From: Echinococcus granulosus
Taxonomy: Eukaryota; Platyhelminthes; Cestoda; Cyclophyllidea; Taeniidae
NCBI RefSeq assembly: GCF_000524195.1
Contig: NW_020170478.1
Location: 127,134 to 191,133, forward strand
DNA length: 64,000 nucleotides
Reading direction: 5' to 3'
A model generated the notes under the pieces. The model was not told the origin of the DNA. It did no database searches and saw only the letters and a program-made list of their open reading frames with translations. Position numbers and translations under genes: made by a program. Shown here in pieces: positions 25,501-38,347 of the stretch; position 1 is the first letter of the stretch, and every line of letters begins with the position of its first letter.

Positions 25501-25973
25501 CTTTGCCATTTGTCATTACGGGGTGAAGTGAAATATGTTAAATTTTACGACCAACCGATTCACAGCACACACTCGTGCCCTGAGAAAGAGACAGAGGGAA
25601 GGAAAAGCGATGCGTTTATCCTTCTTCCTCCTTTTTCTCCTCCTGCCTCGTTTTGTTGATGAAAATTGATACTGGAGATGACCGGGACGTCTCCTTACAA
25701 GCAAGCAAGTAGTTTAATATTAGTACAGACATGGCCTAAGCCATTAATTGCCGCCTATAAAAGACAGGGTTTGATGTAGCCCTCGCAGGCACTAGGTGTT
25801 GGACCTACAGCCAAGACCTGGTCTGCTTCTACCAATCCAACGCAGTCTGGCATCGCCACTGACCCACGTCGTCTCTAGACGTCACCTCAGGGGGTCAGTT
25901 TCTCTCTCCCTCCCTCTGAATAGTTTAATGAAGAGGCATAATCGCTAAGACCTGAAACAACTTCCCTTCTACC

Positions 25974-26073
25974 NNNNNNNNNNNNNNNNNNNNNNNNNNN
26001 NNNNNNNNNNNNNNNNNNNNNNNNNNNNNNNNNNNNNNNNNNNNNNNNNNNNNNNNNNNNNNNNNNNNNNNNN
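25974..26073. other. Assembly gap, 100 N
   Basis: A run of exactly 100 undetermined bases. Confidence 1.
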
Positions 26074-27350
26074 CTTTAACCTGTTATTTGGTCATTGCAC
26101 CCGATTTTTGCTTTTCATTGGTGGAAAAAAGTTCACTCTTCATTGTCTGCATTATTTAAGCAAACCTTTTCCTTTTAAAAACCTAAAATACTACATAAGG
26201 TTACACAGTTTTTATGTTTAAATGCGACCGCCAAACGAGAGGAACACGGCCCTCCAAGGAAACCGACTCACCTGCTGAAGACATCGTAACGATGATAAAA
26301 TCTGCAAATCTAATCCAAAGCCAGACGCAACAGCAGATTTGAATTTAACATCGTTTTTAAAAAACCAGGGCTTTTAGACAAAAATTCAATTTGCTGCTTT
26401 TTGTTTAAGTCGATTGATGACTAAATGGCGGGGGATTCCAGCAGGAGGGACGGCAGAGTGCAGACTTGAAAATCGAAGAGGTGGATGGAAAGACTGGTGA
26501 AAACTTAAATGGGAATGCTAAAATCTTCCTTCCTTTCTCAGCAAACAACTGTTACAAATTTTTCCTATTTTTGCCCTAGTCAAAGGCAAAATTGTGTGAT
26601 GACCTGCTATACCATTTTATGAACTTTTAGGTGTAAATCTATCCCCATCGCACCTCGAGAAACAGTCGAATAACCTCACGTATAGCACAAAATTGTCAGG
26701 ATTTGAAGATGTCAAATTTTGCCGAGGTGATATGTTTGTAGTCCCGTCACCTTTCTGTCAAGATTTAATAAGGTGGCAAATTAGCAAACATTCTTTGGTG
26801 CACATTGGGAGGGGAGCTTTTTTCAAAAAAATTGTTTCACACTTTTGTCATCAAAGAAGTGACTAGGCGATTCCCTCCCGGACAGTTGAATGGCGCGCAC
26901 CACTATTAACCAATAAGGTAACAGCAATATGTGTTTAGAAATGACTGTATTTTTAGCAATTTTTTAAACAAAAAATGCGCATTTTTCCACCTCTTCCCCA
27001 TATTTTTGAATTAATTAAATGAGGAATTTGTGTTCTGCGTTCATATCTGCCAGCCATCTAATTTGACCTGTCTCGAAGCCCGCATAATTGGCGATCTCGC
27101 CAAGTGCCAACGTTTTCACGCGTCTGATGTGGGGAAGGTGGTCTAACAATCCACATCAGAAATTACTGATTTAACTTATTTTTTCTTTCCTTAAAAGGAC
27201 ACCGAGGAGAAGGAGATGGATTACATAAAAAGTAGTTTCCGAACCGATTTGGAACGTAAAATACCCCAAAATGTTTTTGGATTGCAAGAAAGATGTACTT
27301 ACGGATCTTATCTATCTATTTTGATACATGGATCAAAATTATTATTTGCC

Positions 27351-27421
27351 TTAATTATTTATGTATCTTCCCTAATTATTGCTACCTCATTCTGACGTGT
27401 AATTAGTCGGTCTTAATTATT
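27351..27421. promoter_or_regulatory. Cluster of homeodomain-type TAATTA sites
   Basis: Within 71 bases occur TTAATTATT (27351), CTAATTATTG (27372), GTAATTAG (27400) and TTAATTATT (27413), and a CATTAG-type site follows near 27435. Such clustering is typical of enhancers bound by homeodomain factors. The region is AT-rich, however, so some sites are expected by chance. Confidence 0.3.
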
Positions 27422-30400
27422 CACCACTGAATGAGCATTAGCGCATTGAGAAAGTTGTTTACCCCTATTGTTGAGGCTTACTACACAGGGTTTTATACAT
27501 AAGTATGCCTGGAGAAAATGGTTAATAGTTAATTGATGACAGGATGATAAAGTGTGCCAAGGAATCGGGATAAGTAGTTGTACATTTGAAAGCGAAACAG
27601 GGCTGGAGACATATAATAACTTGAAAAAGCCTTGACGGATAAGGCAGGGAGAGGAGAAAGCTTAGGCGCTGGCTAAGTAGGCATTTACACAGATTCTGCA
27701 GACAAGAAAACGCTGCTCACCTCTCCTATTTTACGCAACGATTCCAGCACTACTTGGTGCTCTTGCCCACCCTTCTGCTGTGTTCATCACAACATTTATC
27801 TCTCTATTTATCCATCTCATGTCCATAATTTTATTTCTCCATTCGTCGTTCATCGCCACGTATTCCTCCATGCCACATCCACCCACCCATCAATCCATCC
27901 TTGCCAAATTTACCCGCCTTTGAATATGGGGTCTAAGTATACCATTGCCATCCCTTTTCCTGTTACCTAATCACTCTGAATTTAACGGTAAGTGGTGAAT
28001 TTCCTCACCCCTGCTCCACCATTTTCTAATCCTTTTATCCAGCCATTCACTTGGAAAGGATGTACTTCCACTTAGCCCAAAAATTGCCCAATTTCTTCTT
28101 CCAAAATAAGATGGGATATCAGATCTGTCTTTTTTGGCATTTTTGGAATTGCTATCATCTCTATTGCATTACTCAGCCTTGATTAGGCATTAATTGTGCC
28201 TTCCAAAGCCAGATTTTGGGGGAAGTCAATTTTTTTCAATTTCACGGTCGGCTTTTGTCGCATACACATTTCAGCAAGCCTTCCTGAGCTTAAACAAGCC
28301 GAGTTTTTAGGGAGGAGACAAGCGAGCAAAGCTTATATTGGAGGTGCATAAGTTGTCTAAGTGGAAAATCCCATTTCTCATGCCTTTTTTAGATCTAACA
28401 TTTATTTAGCTGCCGCAATAATGCCTAAAAGCAGGATTAAACTGTTCTTTTTTCCAAAACAGGCCCTTCCTGCCAATTGCTTGTGACTCCTGTTGTCTGA
28501 GGAGGTACCACACACCTCCGCGCCCCAGATGTGCTTGTACTTGAACGCTAAATTTAACTATGGAATGTATTTAACTCATCTGCCTCGACTGTTGGCCTGA
28601 TTTATCCAGCTACTAATTATATCTTCCGCTGTGGCGGTGGCGGCGACAATGACCGACGTCGTAGGAGTAAAGAAGAAATTTGCCCAGTTTTTTTCTGCAT
28701 ACCTTCATGAAAAACTGCCTGGAAAATGAGGAACTCCCGAAAAACAACAAGAGTACACGGCCACCACCGCCTCCACAGATTAATGGATAACTGAATAACC
28801 TTTCCGAAGGGGGGTAGTGGAAAAGAAGCACTTTAAGTGGGCGGATTTGCAGTGGAAGGTCGCTGTTGTATGCGATCAAATCCACGCCCTCTATGCTTGT
28901 CTGGAGATGTGCAGACTTGAGGGCTACAGGTTCTGCTTCTCTGCGTGGAGGAGGGTTATAGATCTTGACTACTGCATCTACACTTAGTTGGGCGATCGAA
29001 GTAGTCAGGATTCTTCGCTCTCCCTCTGCCCCTTGGTCATCCATCACTCTGTCCTGGCCATTATTAGCCCATTGCGACCCAAGTCACGCCATAAAGCATT
29101 TGTCGAGGAGCTATTTCGCAATTTCCTTTATCATTTTGGCCTCACGCTCTGCAAATTTTGGTAGTCGGTGGGGAAACTCTCTCCCCGCCTTTGAAGATAA
29201 GCCTGAGGAGAAGCGCATGCCAGGTGTACTCCACTGAGGCTCATTCTAAGTCAGTGCAGTGGGAATGAACTGTCAACTTGAAGATATTTTGTTGTAAAAT
29301 GTTACTTTTCAAATCGTAACTTCTCCCCTCCTTCCTTTCCTCCTCCTGGCATTTACCCTCAATGACTGCACTGTCTTAATCTGATCCTGTCAACGCAAGA
29401 CTAGGCTGCAGTTTTGACAGCTACAACTTGCCTCGTAGCCGGTTTCCAGTGCACGCCTGATTTTCTTTTGTGACGAAAAATAACAAAATGAATTCATAAA
29501 CACCTTTGATTTACCTTTACAAGGTAGCGGAAAAATTTTAACTCTACTTTTCTGATCTCATGTGCATCCAGTCTAGTCTCATTTAGCTCAGGGTTGTTTA
29601 AGAAACTGCGGACTTGTCAAATAAGACCAATGATTCCTTCTCCTCCTCCTCCTCCTCCTCACCCGCTTCATTACCATCATCGTCACCATCAAACAACTGG
29701 CCTCTAAGGCCAAGGCTCCATTCCACAGATTTTCATCATGAGTGGACCAAAAACCATCAGTCTTTCGACTGCGCTCATTCTGTCCTCCACTTGATGCCTT
29801 TTCCGATTATTTGGAAAGAGAGGGCAAAAGAATTTTTCCCCTTTTGGTCCCATTTTAGCATTTACAGATCCAAAAAGCCATCATAACTGCGCAATCGGTC
29901 TAGGAGGTCCGCTCCTGTTTCCCTCCCCGCTCCCTTCCCCACAGTACAAGCAAATGTATCCTCAGTGGGGGCTAGAGAAGGGGAAAAAGAGGGAAAAATT
30001 TGGATTTCCCAGTAAAAATTCCATGTTAATTTATCAGCTACATGAGGGTCTGTTTTCAACATGGACATTTGTGGGAATAATTTTGGGTAGGGGGAAGGCG
30101 GTCTCGGTTGTCAAAGCCTACATCCACATACAAACTCCGTCGTTACGATTGCACTTGCTTTGTTGTGGTAAAAACAGCACAAAGCTGTCAAGTTTGGATG
30201 TACTGTCTTTTCTTAGTTGAAAAAAAAGACCAAAATAAAATTTTTATGCCCCTTAGAAGCTTGAAAAGCTGTTTTATACTACATGGAATGATGAGAGTCC
30301 CGGTTGGGGAGTATCGCATGGTATGATGATGGTCGAACGCCCTTCTCCGCGTACACTGCGATTTATGAGCTATGTGGAGGTCGTAAATTTGGCAAGACAT

Positions 30401-33400
30401 TCCAAGAAGCTGCATTCTTTGTCTGGAAGAAAAGTGACGTTTTGGAGCAAAGAATACTGACAGGTGACCAATACAGGGGAGAATAACTTTGACAACACTA
30501 GCACTTTCGAAGTAAAAATTATCTCCATCTAAGGAAAACCCTATATCATAATTAGTATTTTAAGCCTAATTTGTCTGTGTAAGGTAGGATTTTGCGTGGC
30601 CGTTTGTCAAAATAGAGCGAAAGCGACCATGTGTCACATATATGCGATGCCAGGTCTATACAGGAAAATAAGGCTGTGATAATTTACTTGGGGCAGTCCA
30701 CGACGGCCGTGTTCCCTCTCCTCAAGGCTTTCATTCCAGATTGTTATTGTTCTATCTGAGATCAAGGTAAACTCAACTACCAAAAGCCACCGGCCCATCT
30801 TTAGCTGCTAAAAGCCACCCTCCAGTAGCATTTGCGTCCCAACAACTCCATTTGACCACTTTTCTTCCGCCTTTTAAGTTATAAAAAGTCCTCCTATTAC
30901 CCGCCTAGACGACAACAAGGGAAGCATTTGTCTTTTTTTCTCAAGGGATCTTTTTTGAACTCATCAGAACTGGGGAAAGGAAAGGAGGGCTGCGCACTCG
31001 AATGACCTGTTTGCCCCGACAGGATCGGAAGAGAGGCGAGTTGAAACAGAAACAAAGGCTTTTGAGCCCGCTCCTTTTTTAAAAAAAGTGTTAAAAAGTT
31101 CCCGGTTTTTTTAAAAAGACTTTGAAGGATGTTGGTGTTTCTACCTCTGTCCAGGAGCTTCCTGCCAACCGTTCTTACCATTAGAGAAATTACTCGAAAC
31201 ATTTAAACGACTTTGCCGTATCAATCAGTTCAAGAAAATTTTACTGTCTCGCCCCTCTCATTGGGTGTAGTTGTGAAATAAAGGTCTTCTAGTACGTCAC
31301 TCAGAGGTCATTTTGACACTCAGTGCTTTTTTCCCTTAGTTAGATGGAGAGTCGTTCCTTTTGACAGAGATTTGCTCCCAGGCTGAGGAGATTTTAATCT
31401 ATGGTGTGGAACTGGTACGCCCTCCTCTTGATGGAAGACGCCAAACTAACCCACTGAACAAGTGTGATGCAAAAAGAGTGAAGAGAGAGGGAAAGGGGAG
31501 GAGAGGCAGCCATTGCATCCATGGAACTGCTTCTGCTAGGCCAACTGCCTGACCCTCCCTGTCATGTTAAGGTGTGAAAAGACTGCAAGACCGGACCTGA
31601 ATTTTAAGGCGTTTTTTCATGATCGTGTGTTCATCAGGAAGTTGGACAAAGCATCGCCTGCAGGCAAAAACCTCGCAGAGCAGTAAGAGTGCGTCCAGTC
31701 CGGTGGTATTCACAACCACGGGAAATGCTTTTGTTGATGGAAGGCGATAGAGGGAGGTTGGTCACTTGGGCTCAACTGTTTTATCATTTGCATCGCCACT
31801 GAGGTGCCAAAAATAAGCGGCATTTCTCATACCAAGAACACTTTACATTTGTCTAAATGTCAGAAGGAGGCCAAATTGCCATATTTGCGAAGCCGTTCAG
31901 TTCATTTATTGCGTTGCCAAGAGCGAGGGGCTGCTGAAGTAGGTTTTGTGATAATTTCTACCTGCGTGTCTGCAAATTCATTTGTCATTAAGTCGAGCCA
32001 GAGCAAGAGAGAAAGCGAGAGAGACAAAGAGAGGAGGAGGAGGAAAGGAAGACAGATCGGGCGACGCAGTTGGTGTGATCCATTGCGACTGTCATAATGT
32101 TGTTCGCCTTCTCGTGTCCCTCCTGCCCCTCACTCCCCCCCTCCACCTCCTTTTCCACCTTCAAGCAGTGTCGGGGCAAAAGATGACTACAAAAGAGTGA
32201 ATTTTTCAGAACCAACTGTTCCCTTGTTTTACTAGATCCATCATTCAGCGATGTGTGGAGCCTTTTCTGCTTCCTTGTTGTTTTTAAAGGAGAAAAATGC
32301 TTTCCCTGAGCTTAATTTTAGCACGGATGGAGGTATTTACTGTTTTCTTCCATTGAACAGATGCCTACGACACCTAGGGACCATTCCCACTCCTCAGTCG
32401 TCAATCCGCACCATGTTTTGTGTGCCCTGGCAAACAATTTTCTGTTCCTTGGTCCATCAGTCCTTTCACCTGCTGTGGAGTAGTTGAGCCTACAGCCTAT
32501 AGCGGTCCACATAAATAGCTCTGAAGGATCCATTTCAAAGTACTTGATCATTCCACCTCCACCGACCAGTGTATTTCGTATCCTTCCGCTTTACTCATCC
32601 GTCCACTACTTCGATCCACCTTGTAGGAGTACCCATTCATCCATCCACCCACTCGCCCACCTCGGAGCCGTGGCTCCCCTTGATAATTTTGGAACAAGAT
32701 CTTGTAGCAACCGGTTGCCGATTAACATGGTTTTCGTGTCTGTCGTCACCTGCCTACTCAGGAGTGTGCTTCCGCTCCTTCTTTCAACTGGCGGCTATCT
32801 ATCCTCCCATAGGCAGAGGCCTCGCACGCTTTCAACGATTCGCTTAGATGTCTGCCCTGTCACAGGAGTGACTTTCCCCAGCCACACCTACAACTTACGC
32901 GTTGTAATGTTCCTCTGGCCTGTCTATTCTTGAATGAGACAATATTTTCCAAACTCGGCCAAACCACTGCCGATGATTTTGGAGGAAGGAACAAGGGGAT
33001 TACACTGTGAAGGGCAAAAAGGTTAAATTAAAAAAACAGCAACAACTTGACAGTGACACATGGAGGTGCATCATCAGTCAGCTAAGGTTTACATTATGCT
33101 TGTCCCCTCTCCCCTCACCTAACCTTCTAAGAGATGCTAACCTGAAGGACGTGCTCAAAACAGAGTACCTCTAGAGTCTCCTTTTAACTTCCAGGCTGGT
33201 GGGCTTGATTTGCTTTCAGGTTTTACCTTGCAACTAGGTAACTCGCAAGTCTTTACTTTTTGTCTCAAAAAATTAGATCTATCTGATGCTCAAGTTATAT
33301 GCTTCTTGAGTCTTTTCTAAAGCAACAAAAAAGAAGGAGACTCCTTCCAAATCCTCTTTTATAAAATGAGGGTGCTCTAGTTTCCGATGTGGTTTAAAGA

Positions 33401-33910
33401 TGTGTAGTCAAGACAATAGACTCAGTTCTATTGTCTTGCTGACCCTTTTTCGCCGTTGCTTCAAGACACAAAGGATGGGGAGGGGGTTTGACCAGATTTT
33501 CCTGACAAAAGTCAGCTTTTCATCTGTGACGACTCCTGCCACCGCAAATAGGAGGCGTGTTGACTTCTAGACACTACGACATTTTACCACGAGCCGTTCC
33601 CTCCTCCCCCCACCAACAGCAGAATTGTGTCCCTCCTTTTTTTTCGTTCTTCTCCTAAAAGCGTAGCAAAAGTTAGATAACTCTATACAAGCGGAGTTTT
33701 TTTTAAACTTTTACTTGGCAATGTGTAGGTGAAAGTGCATTTTTGACCAGGAATTTTTCATACTCCTTTTCTTGGAATTTATTTTGGTTGACGTGAGGAT
33801 AGTAACGGCGTCTGTCATTCACAGGACAAAAATTTGTTTATTAATTTTCTACTGGAAAGGCTTAAAATTTGTCCTTCTGAGTAGAGGCATTAAAGTAGGT
33901 TGAGGGTTGA

Positions 33911-34261
33911 ATACTTATATGAATTTGAGTAGTATTCCAGGTTTTTTTAGATTTTACAAATCAATCACCTGTTTTCTCCTTTTTTTATCAAACATGGAAA
34001 AAAAGAAAATGGATTTTCTGTATGCTTGTTTTAACTTTTTCGGGGGGTTTTATAAGAAAATTTCAGTTTTTAAGAAGAAACTTTTCGCAATGAGTTTTTT
34101 AAAAGTTAGCCATCATCCCAGATTACTGAATTAGATACGCAGCTGATAACCATGACTGTTGTTCAGGGGACTGCGTAAATCTTAAAAATAGTTTTTTTAA
34201 GTAAAAAAGTCAAAGTACGACAAGTGGTATATACTTACATGGATTTGAGCAGTATTGTAGG
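33911..34261 (+). repeat. Pair of 31-nt direct repeats
   Basis: 33911–33941 and 34231–34261 match at 26 of 31 positions and share a core of ATACTTA and ATTTGAG separated by four bases. They are 320 bases apart in the same orientation. They look like two copies of one short dispersed element related to the TACTTAC repeats elsewhere. Confidence 0.6.
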
Positions 34262-35476
34262 TGCATTGGGTTTTATTGGACTGTAACATACATCTGTATA
34301 AACTAAATTCTGCTGTAAGGGATCTTGGTGAAAACTGCCAGTCTATTTGTGAGAATGTTATTTCTTTAAGTTGGACAATGCCCCGCTGTGGGTGTTTCAT
34401 GCTCCAAACGGTTGCCATCAGAAGCGTTTGACTCAAAACGAAGTACATTCATTGTGCTAAAAAAACGTATCATTTAATTGGAATTTATCAGCACTTAACT
34501 TCTTTTTTGGTTATCCGTGGCGCCTTCAACCTCCTACAACGGGGTTAAGAGAAGAAATGGTTAGGCTATCCCCAGTCTTCCCTACCTTTCACCCGAGGCC
34601 TGGGTCTCAGCCATTTCTGGCCCCATTGCTTTACTAGACATAATGCAGAACATATGGGCGATAAACGATTCCTCGCCTTCTTTTGCTTTAAACTTTTAGA
34701 CATACCTTATCCTCCCAGTTTGCTTAAACATCATTTGGGGTGAGCATGCTCCCTGGAAAGGCGTAAAATTAATCCGGCATTTCGACAACCAAAGTACTCT
34801 TGAAGGCCTTGTTGCGCAAGAGCTTGGGTTGATGGAGCCAAAATTAAAGTGGACAGGCAACCCCCTTATTAATTGGAAAATTTCGCCGAAATTCATGCAC
34901 AGATGCTAAAGGGTGCAGCTAGCTAACCAACCACAACCTCTTGATTCAGCGTGATTTATACCTCCTCGTTGCTGACATTTAACCTTCAAAGTTCGGCATA
35001 CTATCTCATTTCTCCCCTTTCTTCATTTTTCTTTCCTCTTATTTCTCAAAAGACCGTTCCACACACCTGCGCTTACAAGCTCGTCCGTCTGGCTTTTGAC
35101 GACGCCGCTCAGACGATTTTCACTCACAGTGTCAAAATTTTGCCCTCAATTTGAGTGTACCAACAAAACTCTCTGCTTTGGGGGCGAAAAAAGTGACCTT
35201 TAAATGCACAAATATTTAATTTACAAACGATCCAATGCTGAGTGAACTATCAGGAGATCAAATGAAGCCAAATTTACACACATAAAAAGTAAAAATATTT
35301 TTGCTTTCCTTTCCCAAGAGCTGGTTGATTTGGCATTTCCGACCTCTAGCTCCTTAACTCCGTTAAAATTCTGCCACTTGGAAGCTGTTTAAGCTCTTTT
35401 TAACCCTTCACTTTTATAGAGAGGTGCCTCGAGTCATCGGTGAGGCCGCAATAAGCACAAGTGATGCGACAGGATA

Positions 35477-36150
35477 TACTACTTACTATCGTACAGAGTA
35501 GCTAGGCTCCCCCTTGGTCACCCGCCAGCGACAGACGCCGCGTCGTAGTCGGTGCAGTACGGTAGCGCCATGTGTGAAAGCATTTAACCCCACAGTTCCT
35601 CCACAAGGTCATAGGACTGTAAATTTTTGAATTTCCTCCCAGCCTTCTTAAAATGCCTGGTAGGTTGGGCCAAAAATAGACGCAGCACTTGACATTTTCG
35701 TCTTTTTACAGCACAGATTTGATGCTGATTAGACTAGTTTTTTACAGCCTCTTGGCGCGGGTAAACCATTATTGCGCTTCACAGCTCCGCTACTATTTAA
35801 AACACCAAGACGTGTCTTTGGCATCATGACGTCTTTACTGAAGTCGTAAAAAGCCGAAGTGGTGTGGCAAAATATACTACTCACCAGCAAGCGGAGGAGC
35901 AAGGGCCTATTGGCCTCCCCCGAGGGACGTGCTGCAAAGTAGAGGTACAACCTACCGAGACTGAAACAACGCCAGTCAGTGACTTTTCCCCATTTGAAAA
36001 GGCATTTGATTCCATCAATTCCTCTTTGACGTCCTGATAAGAAAAAGTATTGCTAAAGGAACATACTACCCACTAACACCCAACAGGGCTGGAAGGCATG
36101 TTTTGAAGGCCACGCACCTGGAAGTGGAAGTACAATCTGCAGAGAATGAA
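35477..36150 (+). repeat. Diverged copies of a ~90-nt element starting TACTAC(T/C)CAC
   Basis: Copies start at 35477 (TACTACTTAC), 35875 (TACTACTCAC) and 36064 (TACTACCCAC). The last two also share a right end: 35940–35965 resembles 36125–36150, with GTACAACCTAC against GTACAATCTGC followed by GAGACTGAA against GAGAATGAA. The units are therefore about 91 and 87 nt long. The middles are poorly conserved. Related starts occur at 47655 and 47807. Confidence 0.6.
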
Positions 36151-36330
36151 GCACCCACACCGCTACATCGCTAATTTGAGAGGAAAAAAACTTGCACTTA
36201 CTGTAACTGAGGTGCTTAAGGAACGCGTGTAGAATTTTGGCTCCTCTCCCCTCCCCCCCAGGCCAATACCTTGATGTATCATGCATCTAAAACTAATTGA
36301 CAATCTAAAGAAATTCCATTTGTTTTGCAG

Positions 36331-38229
36331 CAGCCAACGCTTCAAATGGAGTAGCCGAAATGCCGTCGAATCACCTTTGGCACTACCGCTCCTTGAACAT
36401 CAGTGCTCTTCTTGCCTCTGGCAAGTATTACATTGACGATAACGGCTACCTCGTTGCTGTTGGTAATGGAACGCGCTATCGTCTGCCATCGGGACCCCCG
36501 GAAGGTCGTGCCAGTGGCCCCTTCGAACTGCAGCCCATTCTTCCGGGCAAGAACCAACAACTGGCAGATTCCGCTGTTGAGTGGCTGGATTTGGCCACCG
36601 CTACGACAACTACTGCATCGAGCACAACGCTGGCGAGGATGAATACTCCCTCCAGGTTGAATTTCACATCAACGGGGGTTCAGGCTATGCCAAGTGCGTT
36701 GAATTGGTCTTTGGCGTTGATTGCCTGCTCCGCGGCGTTGATAGCCAATTTGGGACTGGTATCGATCAGTTGTTGGTACCTGTTTCGTGGAAAAAGGAGA
36801 ATGCGAAGCATGACAGTGGCTGTTGAACCGAGAAATTCTATTCCCCTTCAGACAATCCCTGCCCGTCGAGAGGAAGGAATCGGATTAGCGACAGAAGTAA
36901 AGAGCGAGGTTCAACAAATAGGGATAACTTCTGTGTCATCAGGTGGTAAGAGGGGACGTATAATCTGCATAACCTCAAACTTTATTGAAGAAAACTGTCA
37001 AAGATCTTTTCCTTCCAGATAGCCATTCCAGCTCCGTATCTCTCAGCTCTGATGACTACCATCAACCCCGTCTTAGGACCAGGAAATCCACTACCAAAGA
37101 TCTTCCTTCTGTCAATGCTTTCCTTTCCAACTCCCGTTCTTGTCTCGGCGTCGGCATCCACATATCTCTTCTCGGTTTCCTACTAGCCTTTCTTCACCTC
37201 CTCATCACTTGTTTTCACATCACCCAAACTCCTCTCAGCTCCATTCTCTGTCTATTCATCACCTCTATCTCCACTGACACAATCTTCTGCGTTTATTTCC
37301 ATCTCCTTACCTGCCTTCTCTGTCTGATCCTCATTGGATACCTCTCTCGTCCTTCTACCACCCGCTCAAGCCAACAACGATTTGCTTGTCTTGCCCTCTC
37401 CCACTCTCTACCATGGGCGCTTGCTGCGGGTTCCGCGCTGTTCATCACCCTTAAACCATTCCCCTCTGCTCAAGTGAATCTCTTCTTCACTGGGTTTCAT
37501 GCTTCCTGCAATATGGAACACCTCCAAGAACTCTATCTTCTCACCGTAGTGCTTTTGGTTGTGATTCCACTCGTTGGTGAATTCATCTTTGTCCTACTCC
37601 TCTTCTGCTGTTGCCGACGTCTACCTCGAAGGATTTGCTTCCTCGCGACCCTCCTTCCAATCACCAACGCCGTATCCTTCATTCCTGTGCTTGCAGTGGG
37701 TCTACCAAACCTAATCCTCCTTCCACTTACCCTAGATCCAATAATAATTGCTCTATTTTATCGATTTTCCATCCCGATTGATCATGGTGAAATCCATGAC
37801 CTTACAACCAATCACTTAAATCAAGATCGATCTCCGTTGCATCAAATGGTAATGGAGATATCACCGTCCCTTTCCTCCGAGATCTACTTTCCTCAGACAA
37901 TTCTGGCCATTGCACCACATCGATGTAGTCATGGCAATGAGCTGCCTAGCGTCTCGCCAAAGCTATGTCCACATCATCAGCATATTCTGGCGCATTCGCA
38001 GAATTGTACGAATGAGAGGAGTTTGTGCAATGAGATTCTTCAGCCAGCTGGTGAGTTATGCCTAATTATTCTTGCGCATTGCATATGTGGCTCGGTGTCC
38101 AAAATCCATCCGGGGCTGCAATTGTGCAGCTTTGCCTCTCAGGGGAGGCGGACGGTTGTCCGCCTCCAAATCAACACCGTGGAGGCTGGTTCACAGGAGA
38201 TTCAAAAGATCCAGGTAGCTAGTAATTAA
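36331..38229 (+). CDS. Seven-transmembrane receptor-like protein, divergent rhodopsin-family GPCR candidate
   Basis: Two exons join in phase: 36331–36945 (acceptor TTTTGCAG before it, donor GTAAGA after it) and 37019–38229 (acceptor CCTTCCAG), giving about 600 residues from the Met at 36360. The 5' exon is missing. The N-terminal part has N-glycosylation sequons (NAS, NIS, NGT, NFT, NWS) before a first hydrophobic helix (~residues 118–141). A loop of about 95 Ser/Arg-rich residues follows, then hydrophobic segments at roughly 237–263, 268–303, 317–340, 367–394, 401–424 and 426–445. Rhodopsin-like landmarks are Cys 273 and Cys 359 as a possible disulfide, Trp 328 in TM4, Pro 378 in TM5, Pro 409 in TM6 and the TM7 motif LDPIIIALFYRF, matching N/DPxxY. 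No DRY motif is seen and the third intracellular loop is only about six residues. A donor GTGAGT at 38051 offers alternative splicing. It could instead be an unrelated multipass protein. Confidence 0.62.
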
Positions 38230-38324
38230 GTAGCCTTTTCGAGGGACGAACTTGGTAATCCCTATGATTATTTTTGGTCTGCATTTGAGTGAATGAAGAG
38301 TATCATATTATGGGACGTCATCGG

Positions 38325-38347
38325 CTACTTATTATCTATATAAGTAG
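38325..38347. repeat. Hairpin, CTACTTA family
   Basis: CTACTTAT (38325–38332) pairs exactly with ATAAGTAG (38340–38347), with a seven-base loop. Confidence 0.75.

Larger units (their letters stand above)
14649..25973. other. Gene-poor region with degenerate repeats
   Basis: No exon can be supported over more than 11 kb. Short open frames have no recognisable domain. Features seen are a CA-rich stretch near 16490–16504, a degenerate GGAY/GACR tetranucleotide block at 18330–18425, a hairpin at 19026–19043 and an ATCC-type block at 19485–19572. Composition is AT-rich with many T-runs. It could be intron, regulatory or intergenic DNA. Confidence 0.5.
26074..36330. other. Gene-poor region upstream of the receptor gene
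   Basis: No exon is supported. It contains a cluster of TAATTA-type sites (27351–27421), ATCC-rich blocks (about 27780–27905 and 32585–32665), a GA-rich tract (about 31990–32050), a pair of 31-nt direct repeats (33911–33941 and 34231–34261) and a repeat family just before the receptor gene (35477–36150). The first exon of the receptor, carrying the start codon and any signal peptide, should lie here but was not identified. Confidence 0.5.

Noticed and set aside
28613..29047. 144-codon minus-strand frame
   Set aside because: Gly/Arg runs and no family similarity. Likely chance.
32484..32933. 149-codon plus-strand frame
   Set aside because: It overlaps a degenerate ATCC repeat, which inflates open frames, and has no recognisable domain.
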